From Muribaculaceae bacterium (lineage in GTDB: Bacteria; Bacteroidota; Bacteroidia; Bacteroidales; Muribaculaceae), in assembly GCA_029056365.1 (NCBI GenBank), contig JAIDBM010000072.1, positions 1-19,582 of the forward strand: a stretch of DNA of 19,582 bases. The letters are read 5' to 3'. The notes beneath the pieces were generated by a model. It saw only the letters and a program-made list of their open reading frames with translations, was not told where the DNA came from and searched no databases. Positions 1 to 6,759 of this stretch are shown piece after piece. A program made the translations under genes and the position numbers. Positions within the stretch are counted from its first letter, which is position 1. Each line of letters starts with the position of its first letter.

Positions 1-1
1 G

Positions 2-427
2 AACCTTTTACGGTATCTTACCCAGACAGCCATTGGTATCCGCAAGGAACTGAGTGTGTTCGGCGATGACTATGACACACCCGACGGCAGCTGTATCCGC
101 GACTTCATCAATGTTGTCGATCTGGCCAAGGCCCATGTGATAGCCGTGAAGCGCATGATCGACGGCAAGAGTGCCGACCGTATCGAGATTTTCAATCTCG
201 GCACCGGCAACGGAGTTTCTGTGCTTGAGCTTATAAACACATTCGAGGCGGCAACCGGAGTGAAGGTTCCGCACAAAATCGTGGGCCGTCGCGAGGGAGA
301 CATCGAAAAAGTGTGGGCAAATCCGCAGCATGCCAATGAAGTGCTTGGCTGGAAGGCCGATACACCTCTGGCCGACACCATGCGCTCGGCATGGAAATGG
401 CAGCAGCATCTGGCTGAAAAGAAATAA
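2..427 (+). CDS. galE: UDP-glucose 4-epimerase, C-terminal part
   Basis: C-terminal 141 codons of a GalE-type epimerase (extended short-chain dehydrogenase family), which interconverts UDP-glucose and UDP-galactose in the cytoplasm for glycan synthesis and galactose use. The 5' end lies outside the window; the frame is open from base 2. The visible part carries the family's substrate-side motifs: VFGDDYDTPDGSCIRDFINV, then DLAKAHVIA, FNLGTGNGVSVLE, and near the end REGDIEKVWANPQHA and LGW, as in the last third of bacterial GalE. The catalytic Tyr-x-x-x-Lys and the NAD-binding Rossmann glycines would lie upstream and cannot be checked. A strong intrinsic terminator follows 24 bases after the stop. 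Other epimerases of the family (for example for N-acetylated sugars) are possible, but the RDFINV/EGD set fits GalE well. Confidence 0.93.
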   Translation, partial: NLLRYLTQTAIGIRKELSVFGDDYDTPDGSCIRDFINVVDLAKAHVIAVKRMIDGKSADRIEIFNLGTGNGVSVLELINTFEAATGVKVPHKIVGRREGDIEKVWANPQHANEVLGWKADTPLADTMRSAWKWQQHLAEKK

Positions 428-451
428 GAACTTAGTTCAACAATAATACGT

Positions 452-481
452 AAGGGCGGTGCATCGCACCGCCCTTTTTTT
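452..481 (+). terminator. Intrinsic terminator downstream of galE
   Basis: A perfect 11-bp stem (AAGGGCGGTGC, 452-462, pairing with 466-476) closes a 3-base ATC loop and runs into a seven-T tract (475-481). This is a textbook rho-independent terminator for galE. The next plus-strand gene starts only 11 bases after the T tract. Confidence 0.93.
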
Positions 482-492
482 GAGTATTCCCT

Positions 493-1005
493 ATGAATGA
501 AATGCAGACAGTGAAACGGCATTTCTTTGCCATGCGCAATGGCATAGTCGCCGATACCTTACGGCGTGCCGGTTCGCCTTATCATATAATTTTTGGTCTT
601 AATCTGCCTCAGCTGGCAGAGATAGCTTCGCTTACACCTCATACGGTGGAACTTTCCGATGCCCTGCATGCGAATTCAAGCACTCGCTGCAGCTGTCTGA
701 TGGCTCCGATGATTCATCCTCATGCCGATATGTCGCACGAAAAAGCGCTGCGCTGGATGTCGGAGGCTCTCTGCACAGAAGAAACCGATGTGTTGTGTCA
801 CAGACTGCTGAGGCATCTGCCGTATGCCTGCGATGTGGCAAATGAAGCTCTGGCGGGCGAAGACAGGCGCCTTGTATACGGCGGCCTGCGTCTGATTGCC
901 AACCTCAGGAGCACAGGTGCTGATGTGCCGCTGCCCGATATGGCACAGTATATTGCATCGCCATTTGCCGAAATAGCTTCATTGGCGAGAATGCTCTCGG
1001 AGTGA
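493..1005 (+). CDS. Small HEAT-like protein, DNA alkylation repair family-like
   Basis: A 170-residue soluble, mainly helical protein. The N-terminal stretch MRNGIVADTLRRAG (residues 14-27) and FGLNLPQLAEIA (34-45) resemble the opening of DNA alkylation repair (AlkD-like HEAT-repeat) proteins, in which stacked helix pairs grip DNA containing alkylated bases. RLLRHLPYA (104-112) looks like another HEAT helix. At 170 residues it is shorter than classic AlkD enzymes (about 220-240), and I could not locate the catalytic Asp/Trp pair, so glycosylase activity is uncertain. It could be a non-catalytic HEAT protein conserved in Bacteroidales. It starts 11 bases after the galE terminator and I see no promoter of its own. 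The ATG at 493 was chosen because the conserved stretch follows closely; a second in-frame ATG sits three codons later. Confidence 0.6.
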   Translation: MNEMQTVKRHFFAMRNGIVADTLRRAGSPYHIIFGLNLPQLAEIASLTPHTVELSDALHANSSTRCSCLMAPMIHPHADMSHEKALRWMSEALCTEETDVLCHRLLRHLPYACDVANEALAGEDRRLVYGGLRLIANLRSTGADVPLPDMAQYIASPFAEIASLARMLSE

Positions 1006-1082
1006 GGGTTTTTGCTGTGTGTTCGGTATGGCTGTATTGAACTGTGGAGAATCGGATGCTTTCGGTCTGGCTTTTGAGAACT

Positions 1083-1104
1083 GTGGAGGCAGGGATGCCT
1101 CCAC
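1083..1104. repeat. Perfect hairpin between convergent genes
   Basis: GTGGAGGCA (1083-1091) and TGCCTCCAC (1096-1104) form a perfect 9-bp stem with a GGGA loop, in the 106-base gap between the convergent HEAT gene and the EamA transporter. Neither side has a T tract, so it is not a standard intrinsic terminator. It may still act as a weak bidirectional terminator or a 3'-end stabiliser. Two copies of GAACTGTGGAG lie at 1039-1049 and 1078-1088, the second running into the stem. Confidence 0.45.
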
Positions 1105-1111
1105 TCCGGGG

Positions 1112-2026
1112 TTAGGCTTTGGACAGTTTGTCGCCGAGCCATAGTCCGCCGAGAATCAACGCTATGCCTAAATATCCTATGAGTGTTACGTGTTCGTTGA
1201 TGACTATGGCTGAAATAATCATGGTGATGATAGGCTGCAGATACATATAGTTGTTGGCCTTCACAGCTCCCATGCGTTCCACGGTCCGCGCCCATATCAC
1301 ATAGGCGAGCATCGAGGCGCCTACGCCAAGGAACAGCAGATTGCCTGCCACTTCGGGTTTGCACAGTGTGCCCCACAGGTCGGTGCTTGTGGGTTGCGCC
1401 AAGGCGAACGGCAGCGCTGTGAGCACGCCGTAGAAGAATGTCTTGCGGGTTATGAACCAGATGTCGTAGGTGGCGTTCAGACGGCGCAGCACAAGGCTGT
1501 ATACCGACCAGCTCACCGCAGCCAAAAGCGATAGAATGTCGCCGAAAGGTCTAACTTCAAGATTGGTACTACTGTTGAATATAACACAGCCTACACCGAG
1601 AAACGCCACCAGCGAGCCGATTATGGCGCCTTTGCCGGGGCGTTCCGACTTGTATATCATGCCGGCGAGCATGGCCGTGAACAGAGGCGATGTCGCGGTC
1701 AGAAGCGCCACATTGGTGGTGAGTGTGTATTCAAGGGCTGTGTTCTCGGCAAGAAAATATATGCTGCCCGCGCAGAGACCGCACGTGGCGAACAGAAGCT
1801 CGTCGCGCAGAGAGCGGGCCCAGAGCCTGCTGTGGCATATGATAAGAATCAGCAGGTAGGCGAGCACGAAACGCAGGATGTAGATTTCCGACGGACTGAG
1901 TCTGTTCTCAAGCAAGACTTTTGTCGACACAAACGACGCACCCCATATCGAAACGGTAAGAATAGCGCCTAAATGGCCTAAAATCAAACTTTTTCGGTTA
2001 TGATTGACGGTTTTTTCAGAGCTCAT
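1112..2026 (-). CDS. EamA/DMT-family transporter
   Basis: A 304-residue inner-membrane protein of the drug/metabolite transporter superfamily with two EamA repeats of about five hydrophobic helices each (roughly residues 15-150 and 160-300). Family hallmarks visible are the first-helix motif WGASFVSTKVLLE (28-40), SEIYILRF (46-53), ENTALEYTLTTNVALLTATS in repeat 1, and the second-repeat LPFALAQP and QPIITMIISAIVINE segments. Members move amino acids, nucleobases, sugars or drugs; substrate cannot be read from sequence. About 300 residues is the normal length. The ATG at 2026 is preceded by a good Bacteroidota-type promoter at 2054-2086. It is transcribed alone, away from the OmpA-neuD-neuB unit and converging on the HEAT gene. 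Confidence 0.9.
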   Translation of the reverse strand: MSSEKTVNHNRKSLILGHLGAILTVSIWGASFVSTKVLLENRLSPSEIYILRFVLAYLLILIICHSRLWARSLRDELLFATCGLCAGSIYFLAENTALEYTLTTNVALLTATSPLFTAMLAGMIYKSERPGKGAIIGSLVAFLGVGCVIFNSSTNLEVRPFGDILSLLAAVSWSVYSLVLRRLNATYDIWFITRKTFFYGVLTALPFALAQPTSTDLWGTLCKPEVAGNLLFLGVGASMLAYVIWARTVERMGAVKANNYMYLQPIITMIISAIVINEHVTLIGYLGIALILGGLWLGDKLSKA

Positions 2027-2053
2027 ATGAATTTCAGGTATAGTATTGGGTTA

Positions 2054-2085
2054 CAAATTTACCAAAAAAATGTTATCGCATCCAA
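2054..2085 (-). promoter_or_regulatory. Promoter of the EamA transporter gene
   Basis: On the minus strand, TAAATTTG (2061-2054) is an exact match to the Bacteroidota -7 consensus TAnnTTTG. A TTG (2085-2083, in the context GTTGG) lies 21 bases upstream, as expected for the -33 element. Transcription would start near 2049, giving a leader of about 23 bases before the ATG at 2026. Confidence 0.6.
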
Positions 2086-2105
2086 CTTATAAGGCAAGTT
2101 TTTTG

Positions 2106-2113
2106 TAATTTTG
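2106..2113 (+). promoter_or_regulatory. -7 element for the OmpA-neuD-neuB unit
   Basis: TAATTTTG matches TAnnTTTG exactly and sits 57 bases ahead of the OmpA-like gene's ATG. I see no convincing TTTG at the expected -33 position (about 2082-2086), so strength is uncertain. It is back-to-back with the divergent promoter of the transporter; the two -7 boxes are 44 bases apart. Confidence 0.5.
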
Positions 2114-2170
2114 TAAAGTCCGCGAACAATAGGGCGGGATAATTTTCTCACAACTAAACATAAAACAGAC

Positions 2171-2875
2171 ATGAAAATTTTCAAGATCGCATGTATGGCG
2201 CTGATAGCCGGCAGCCTTATGATAGCCGAAACCTCGTGTAGCTCTATGACCAATACCGGCAAGGGCGCTTTGATTGGCGGTGGCGGCGGTGCCGGCGTGG
2301 GTGCCGGAGTAGGCGCTTTGATAGGTGGCGGCAAAGGTGCCGGCATAGGTGCGGCCATAGGTGCGGCTGTAGGTGCCGGAGCCGGTGCACTTATAGGCAA
2401 CAAGATGGACAAACAGCAGAAAGAACTTGAAAACCAGCTTGCCGAACAGGCCAAGGTTGAGCAGACTACCGACGACAACGGTCTGCAGGCAATCAAGGTT
2501 ACTTTCGACGGCGGCATACTTTTCCCCACAGGCAAGTATACTCTTAACGAACAGGCCAAGGCCGATCTGAGCCGTTTCGCGGCAAACCTCAAGCAGAACC
2601 CCGGCACTGATGTGCGCATTCTCGGTTTTACCGACAACACAGGTTCGCTGGCTGTTAACGAAAAACTCTCGAACGAGCGTGCCGGAGCCGTGCTGAGCTA
2701 TCTGGCCAACCAGGGTGTGTCGGCTACGCGTCTTACAAGCCAGGGCATACCTATGGCCGACTATGTGGCCAGCAACGATACTGCCGCCGGACGTGCCCAG
2801 AACCGCAGGGTTGAGATTTACATTTACGCTTCGCCCGAGATGATACAGCAGGCCGAGGCCGGAACTCTGAAATAA
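2171..2875 (+). CDS. OmpA-family lipoprotein with glycine-zipper region
   Basis: A 234-residue envelope protein of YiaD-like architecture. Residues 1-22 form a signal sequence ending at Cys23 in the context AETSC, a loose Bacteroidota-type lipobox, so a lipid anchor is likely but not certain. Residues 31-76 are a glycine zipper of about ten G-rich tetrapeptides, followed by a charged helix (79-97). The C-terminal half (about 108-218) is an OmpA peptidoglycan-binding domain: GFTDNTG (152-158), LSNERAGAVLSYL (166-178) and NRRVEIYI (211-218). Asp155 and Arg170 are the expected contacts to the diaminopimelate group. The likely role is tethering the outer membrane to peptidoglycan. The stop lies two bases before the TTG of neuD, which suggests co-transcription. 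Gene symbols such as yiaD would be by analogy only. Confidence 0.88.
   Translation: MKIFKIACMALIAGSLMIAETSCSSMTNTGKGALIGGGGGAGVGAGVGALIGGGKGAGIGAAIGAAVGAGAGALIGNKMDKQQKELENQLAEQAKVEQTTDDNGLQAIKVTFDGGILFPTGKYTLNEQAKADLSRFAANLKQNPGTDVRILGFTDNTGSLAVNEKLSNERAGAVLSYLANQGVSATRLTSQGIPMADYVASNDTAAGRAQNRRVEIYIYASPEMIQQAEAGTLK
2273..2392 (+). repeat. 12-bp tandem repeat encoding the glycine zipper
   Basis: Ten consecutive imperfect 12-bp units encode tetrapeptides of the type (I/V)GAG, residues 35-74. The closest copies are ATAGGTGCGGCC (2345-2356), ATAGGTGCGGCT (2357-2368) and GTAGGTGCCGGA (2369-2380). Adding or losing a unit would preserve the reading frame. Confidence 0.8.
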
Positions 2876-2877
2876 TT

Positions 2878-3486
2878 TTGGATAAAATTATACTTATAGG
2901 CGGCGGAGGCCACTGCCGTTCGGTTATCGACGCCGCCGAAAGCGTCGGGTTGCGGATTGCGGGAGTTCTTGAACGCCCCGGTTCGGAATCTGGCGCTTTC
3001 GACTATCCTGTGGTGGGATGCGATGATGATATCGAACTGTTTGCCCCTGACCACAGGTTCATCGTCACGCTTGGAAGTATCGCCGACCCGTCGCGACGTG
3101 TGGCACTGGCCAATATGGTATGCAAGGCCGGCGGAAGGTTCGCCACAGTGGCGGCATCGACAGCGAGAGTCTCGCCCCATGCCAGGGTAGGCGAGGGGAC
3201 TGTTGTGCTGCATCACGCGCTTGTAAACGCAGGAGCGGATGTGGGTTCGAATTGTATAGTCAATTCCGGGACAATAGTGGAGCACGATTGCCAGGTGGGC
3301 GATTTCACCCATATATCGACCAATGCCACTGTAAATGGCGGATGCCATATAGGCCGGCGGTGTTTCATAGGCAGCGGCACCGTGGTGGCGCAAGGAGTAA
3401 CGATAGCCGATGATGTTGTGGTGGGTGCCGGAAGTCTGGTACTGCACGATATAGAATCGGCCGGAGTATATTACGGAAAAATTTAG
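2878..3486 (+). CDS. neuD: NeuD-family sugar acetyltransferase
   Basis: A 202-residue cytoplasmic acetyltransferase of the NeuD/PglD family, which transfers acetyl from acetyl-CoA to a nucleotide sugar or a sialic-acid-type sugar. An N-terminal Rossmann-like domain opens with IILIGGGGHCRSVIDAA (4-20). From about residue 97 a left-handed beta-helix of hexapeptide repeats runs to the C-terminus (for example VGEGTVV, VGSNCIVNSGTIVEHDCQVG, IGRRCFIGSGTVV). VEHDC (134-138) carries His136, matching the catalytic base of PglD-type enzymes, and His145 matches the second conserved histidine. The start is TTG, two bases after the preceding stop; no ATG or GTG lies between that stop and the conserved motif, so TTG is the best choice. 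It is followed 13 bases later by neuB, supporting a nonulosonate pathway role. The exact acceptor is not determinable. Confidence 0.88.
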   Translation: MDKIILIGGGGHCRSVIDAAESVGLRIAGVLERPGSESGAFDYPVVGCDDDIELFAPDHRFIVTLGSIADPSRRVALANMVCKAGGRFATVAASTARVSPHARVGEGTVVLHHALVNAGADVGSNCIVNSGTIVEHDCQVGDFTHISTNATVNGGCHIGRRCFIGSGTVVAQGVTIADDVVVGAGSLVLHDIESAGVYYGKI

Positions 3487-3499
3487 AGCTATATTTGAT

Positions 3500-4504
3500 A
3501 TGATACAGATTATAGCAGAGGCAGGAGTAAACCACAACGGGTCGGAGCAACTGGCCCGGAAAATGGTGGATGCGGCGCATGAGGCCGGTGCCGACTATAT
3601 CAAGTTTCAGACATTCAGAACCGAGTGTATAGTAAACCGCTCGGCGGCCCAGGCCGCATATCAGCGCCGTAATCTGAAAGAAGAAGGCAGCGGCAGACAG
3701 TACGAAATGTTGCGCAGACTTGAATTGGGCTATGATGTTTTCCGGCAACTTGCCGCATATTGCTCGCACAGAGGCACACGCTTCCTGTCGACTCCTTTCG
3801 ATTTGCCGAGTATCGATTTCCTCGCCACTTTGCCTATGGACTATTGGAAACTTCCATCGGGCGAAATCACCAATCTTCCGTATCTCAGGAAAATAGCCGC
3901 CTACGGGCGTCCGATAATAATGTCGACGGGTATGAGCACACTCGGTGAAATCGAGGATGCTGTAAAGGTACTGACCGACGGCGGCATTGCAACGGAGCAG
4001 ATTACATTGCTGCAGTGCAATACGGAATACCCGACTCCGATGGCCGATGTTAATCTGCGGGCCATGGAGACACTGAGGCGCACATTCGGCACCCGTGTGG
4101 GCTATAGCGACCATACGGAGGGGATAGAAGTGGCCATAGCGGCCGCAGCCCTTGGCGCGGAAGTGATAGAGAAGCATTTCACACTCGACCGTACTCTGCC
4201 GGGGCCCGACCATGTGGCATCGCTTGAACCATCGGAGCTGTCGGCTATGGTACGCGCTGTGCGCAACATAGAGAAGGCTATGGGCAACGGCGAAAAGAGG
4301 GTGAGCGAATCGGAGCGTTCGAACCGTGCGGCTGCACGCAAAAGCATAGTTGCGGCCCGTGATATAGCCGTGGGGGAGATTTTCAGCAACGACAATCTGA
4401 CGGTAAAGCGGCCCGGATCCGGAATATCTCCCATGCGTTTGCCGGAATTGCTCGGCAAGCCTTCGCCGAGGGCGTTCATGGCCGATGATGTGATAGAACT
4501 GTAA
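3500..4504 (+). CDS. neuB: N-acetylneuraminate synthase / nonulosonate synthase NeuB
   Basis: A full-length 334-residue NeuB-family synthase, which condenses phosphoenolpyruvate with an N-acetylated hexosamine (ManNAc, or a modified sugar in the legionaminate/pseudaminate branch) to form a nine-carbon acid. The TIM-barrel domain (about 1-245) shows EAGVNHNG (7-14), KFQTF (35-39), LPSGEITNLP (118-127), STGMSTLGEIEDA (142-154), LLQCNTEYPTP (170-180), GYSDHT (201-206), EKHFTLD (224-230) and GPDH (235-238). These include the expected metal and substrate ligands. A C-terminal antifreeze-like SAF domain (about 280-334) begins ARKSIVAARDIAVGE. The gene follows neuD by 13 bases. The cytidylyltransferase NeuA and epimerase NeuC are not in this window. 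Whether the product is sialic, legionaminic or another acid cannot be told by eye. Confidence 0.94.
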   Translation: MIQIIAEAGVNHNGSEQLARKMVDAAHEAGADYIKFQTFRTECIVNRSAAQAAYQRRNLKEEGSGRQYEMLRRLELGYDVFRQLAAYCSHRGTRFLSTPFDLPSIDFLATLPMDYWKLPSGEITNLPYLRKIAAYGRPIIMSTGMSTLGEIEDAVKVLTDGGIATEQITLLQCNTEYPTPMADVNLRAMETLRRTFGTRVGYSDHTEGIEVAIAAAALGAEVIEKHFTLDRTLPGPDHVASLEPSELSAMVRAVRNIEKAMGNGEKRVSESERSNRAAARKSIVAARDIAVGEIFSNDNLTVKRPGSGISPMRLPELLGKPSPRAFMADDVIEL

Positions 4505-4541
4505 GAGCCGCTTATAAGAGCTGATTGGAAGAGCTGCTTTA
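4503..4541. repeat. Three tandem 13-bp repeats after neuB
   Basis: AAGAGCCGCTTAT (4503-4515), AAGAGCTGATTGG (4516-4528) and AAGAGCTGCTTTA (4529-4541) are three head-to-tail 13-bp units. They begin inside the neuB stop codon and end nine bases short of the convergent flippase stop. They fill almost the whole convergent gap, which contains no clear hairpin terminator. Confidence 0.7.
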
Positions 4542-4550
4542 ATTTCGGTA

Positions 4551-6029
4551 TTATTCGAACGATGCCTTTCCTCGGGCAAATGCCACGACATCTTTCTGAA
4601 TCCGCGAGCCAAGCAAGTGGTTTATTCCTGCATAAAGCACAAGAGCGGCAGCTGATTGAGCGAGGAGTATAAGCAAGGGCGATGATATGGCCGAGGCTAT
4701 CCACAGCATCAGTGGAACTATGATGGCGGAAAGTGCCGCGTACGGAGCAAGGTCGAGCAGATAATGCCATGGCTTCACCTGCAACAGGCGGCACACGGCA
4801 ACGAGTGTAGCCACATAGGTTATTGCCGATGCGGCGAGTTGCCCCCATAGCAGAACGGTGAGTCCGTACACCGGATTGTGCGGCATCGTCATGCCCATAT
4901 ATGGAAAGGTGACAGCCAGAGCAATCACTGCCACGGCATCGCGCAGAACCTCGAGCCACATTATGCAGCGGGCGTGCCCGAGCGCCAGCAGGTAATTGTT
5001 GTAAAGTGCGTTCAGAACGGTAAAAATACCCCTTATAAGCAATAATTGGAAAAGAATAATCGAGGGGTCCCATTTTGTTCCGAAGAGCAGATGGAAAAGC
5101 GGTGTGGCCATCGCCGCCAGGCCGAGTGTGGCCGGAAACAGAATGTAGGCTGTGAAGCGGTTCATCCTGGAGGTCATGCGCCTGAAGCGTACAGGATCGT
5201 CCTGCACGGCCGATAACGGAGGCAAAAAGCTGGAGGTAAGGGTCTGGGAAATCGACATTATGCCCATTTTGCTCCATTTGTCGCTCTGGGTATAGAAACC
5301 GAGCGAGCGCAGGCCTACAAAAGCTCCGATGAACAGAGAGTAGAGATTCAGGAACAGGGTGTTCAGAAACGATGTAAGCATCATGCGGGCGCCTACCGAG
5401 AAGAACGACCGCAGTGCCTGCCATGAGAAAACCGCGCTTGGGCGCCACTTGCAGCAAGTCCACAGAATACCCGATTTTACGGCGGCGGTGACGAGAGTCT
5501 GCCACACTATCGCCCATGCGCCGTATCCGGCTACAGCGAGCCATATTCCTGCGACTGCTCCGGCTGCGAGGCCGGTTGCGTTCGAAAGAGTTATCGGTCG
5601 GACATCCATCTGTTTCATCATGCGGTTAGTCTGCACGATTGCCGATGCATTCAGGATTACAGATATGAACATCACTCTCGACAACGGAATCAGGCGGGCA
5701 TCGTTCTGAAAGCACATCGCTATCAGCGGTGCGGCGAACCACAGAATAATATACAGGGTCGATGCTATGCCGATATTGAACCAGAGAACCGAGCTGTAGT
5801 CGGTCTGGGTAGGTTCTTTACGCTGTATGAGCGCGAAGCTGAAGCCGCTGTCCACCAGCAGAGAGGCGAATGCCTGGAAAACCAGAACCGCCCCTACCAG
5901 GCCGAAATCGGTCTGGCTGAGCATGCGGGCCAGCACTATGCCTGTGGCGGCATAGAGCAGCTGCTGCAGCACCCTGTCGATGATTGTCCATTTCAGGGTG
6001 TGTGCGGTTTTGGTTTTCAGGCTTGCCAT
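4551..6029 (-). CDS. Polysaccharide/O-antigen flippase (MOP superfamily)
   Basis: A 492-residue polytopic inner-membrane protein of the Wzx/WzxC-like lipopolysaccharide biosynthesis family, expected to flip lipid-linked oligosaccharides across the inner membrane. The start region (KTAHTLKWTIIDRVLQQ, then LARMLSQTDFGLVGAVLVFQ and LVDSGFSFALIQRKEPTQTD) is characteristic of this subfamily. Around 12-14 hydrophobic helices follow. Length is normal. The start ATG is 14 bases after the stop of the upstream head-GIN gene, so it is probably the last gene of the minus-strand run. It converges with neuD-neuB across a 46-base gap. It may export the glycan those genes help make, but that link is inference; no glycosyltransferase or polymerase lies nearby. 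Confidence 0.9.
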   Translation of the reverse strand: MASLKTKTAHTLKWTIIDRVLQQLLYAATGIVLARMLSQTDFGLVGAVLVFQAFASLLVDSGFSFALIQRKEPTQTDYSSVLWFNIGIASTLYIILWFAAPLIAMCFQNDARLIPLSRVMFISVILNASAIVQTNRMMKQMDVRPITLSNATGLAAGAVAGIWLAVAGYGAWAIVWQTLVTAAVKSGILWTCCKWRPSAVFSWQALRSFFSVGARMMLTSFLNTLFLNLYSLFIGAFVGLRSLGFYTQSDKWSKMGIMSISQTLTSSFLPPLSAVQDDPVRFRRMTSRMNRFTAYILFPATLGLAAMATPLFHLLFGTKWDPSIILFQLLLIRGIFTVLNALYNNYLLALGHARCIMWLEVLRDAVAVIALAVTFPYMGMTMPHNPVYGLTVLLWGQLAASAITYVATLVAVCRLLQVKPWHYLLDLAPYAALSAIIVPLMLWIASAISSPLLILLAQSAAALVLYAGINHLLGSRIQKDVVAFARGKASFE

Positions 6030-6043
6030 TTACGAACCGACTC

Positions 6044-6748
6044 TTATTCCACTTCTTTTGATTTTACGCCGATAGTGCGGTTCTGGATTTTTTTTGGTTT
6101 CCCGCTGTAGTACACGGTGCCGCTTCCGGCGCCATAGATGTTGAGCTGTTCGGTGACGTGGCAATCGATAGGCCCGGTGCCTACAAGGATGCATTTCACG
6201 GTCTTGCAGTCGAGCGCGTTTGCTTCAAGCGGTCCGGTGCCCACATTCGACAGCCTGGCCTTGGCCGATTTTCCGTTTATAAGCAGATGGCCCGAGCCGG
6301 TGCTGATCGAGGCGTTCACGTTGTCGGCGTCGACATTATGAATAAGCATGGTGCCGTTGCCAATCAGTTTTGCATTGAAGGTATTTACAGGCGCAAGGCT
6401 CAGTACCGTAACCGTGGAGTCGCCGGAGTTCTCCACTTTCTGGAGATTCGTGGAGTAGACTCTCAGCCGCGGCAGGGGCCCGGATGGAATGTTTTCGGAA
6501 TCAATCTGTATGCTCAGGGCATTGTTTCTGTTTGAGAAAATCAGATGTGGAGCCATGTCTTTTGAACATTCGAAGCATACAGTGCCGGCGGAATCCGCAC
6601 ATGCGCTGTACTCCACGTTGATTCCGTTCACAACTTTCAGTTCGGTGAAGTCGTGAACATTCAGATTATATTTCTTGATTGGACTTTGAGCTTTCAGTAC
6701 CAGAATAATACCGATAAGCATCAGCACTGTGAGCAGTAATTTTTTCAT
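6044..6748 (-). CDS. Secreted head-GIN/DUF2807 protein, copy 1
   Basis: A 234-residue exported protein of the DUF2807 (head-GIN, putative auto-transporter adhesin head) family. A signal peptide (KKLLLTVLMLIGIILVLKAQ, residues 2-21) precedes a short lead-in with NGINVEYS (41-48), then a repeat region with G-x-G turns about every 20 residues: NSGDSTV (107-113), IGNGTM (129-134), STGSGHL (149-155), VGTGPL (169-174), VGTGPI (189-194) and GAGSGTV (206-212). This periodicity indicates a parallel beta-helix. No catalytic motif is visible, and function is unknown for the family; adhesin-like or envelope roles are proposed. It ends KSKEVE with no sorting signal. It lies 11 bases after the related gene at 6760-7554, from which it has diverged strongly, suggesting an old tandem duplication. 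Confidence 0.85.
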   Translation of the reverse strand: MKKLLLTVLMLIGIILVLKAQSPIKKYNLNVHDFTELKVVNGINVEYSACADSAGTVCFECSKDMAPHLIFSNRNNALSIQIDSENIPSGPLPRLRVYSTNLQKVENSGDSTVTVLSLAPVNTFNAKLIGNGTMLIHNVDADNVNASISTGSGHLLINGKSAKARLSNVGTGPLEANALDCKTVKCILVGTGPIDCHVTEQLNIYGAGSGTVYYSGKPKKIQNRTIGVKSKEVE

Positions 6749-6759
6749 TTGCGGAATAA

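Noticed and set aside
3365..4612. 415-codon minus-strand open frame antisense to neuD/neuB
   Set aside because: neuB has a full motif set on the plus strand; the antisense product has no recognisable fold and is arginine/histidine rich like other shadows.
4102..5544. Long open frame (480 codons) on the minus strand overlapping neuB and the flippase
   Set aside because: It crosses two convincingly coding genes in other frames, its protein is rich in Arg/Ser/Cys with no domain, and its length is explained by GC-rich codon bias.
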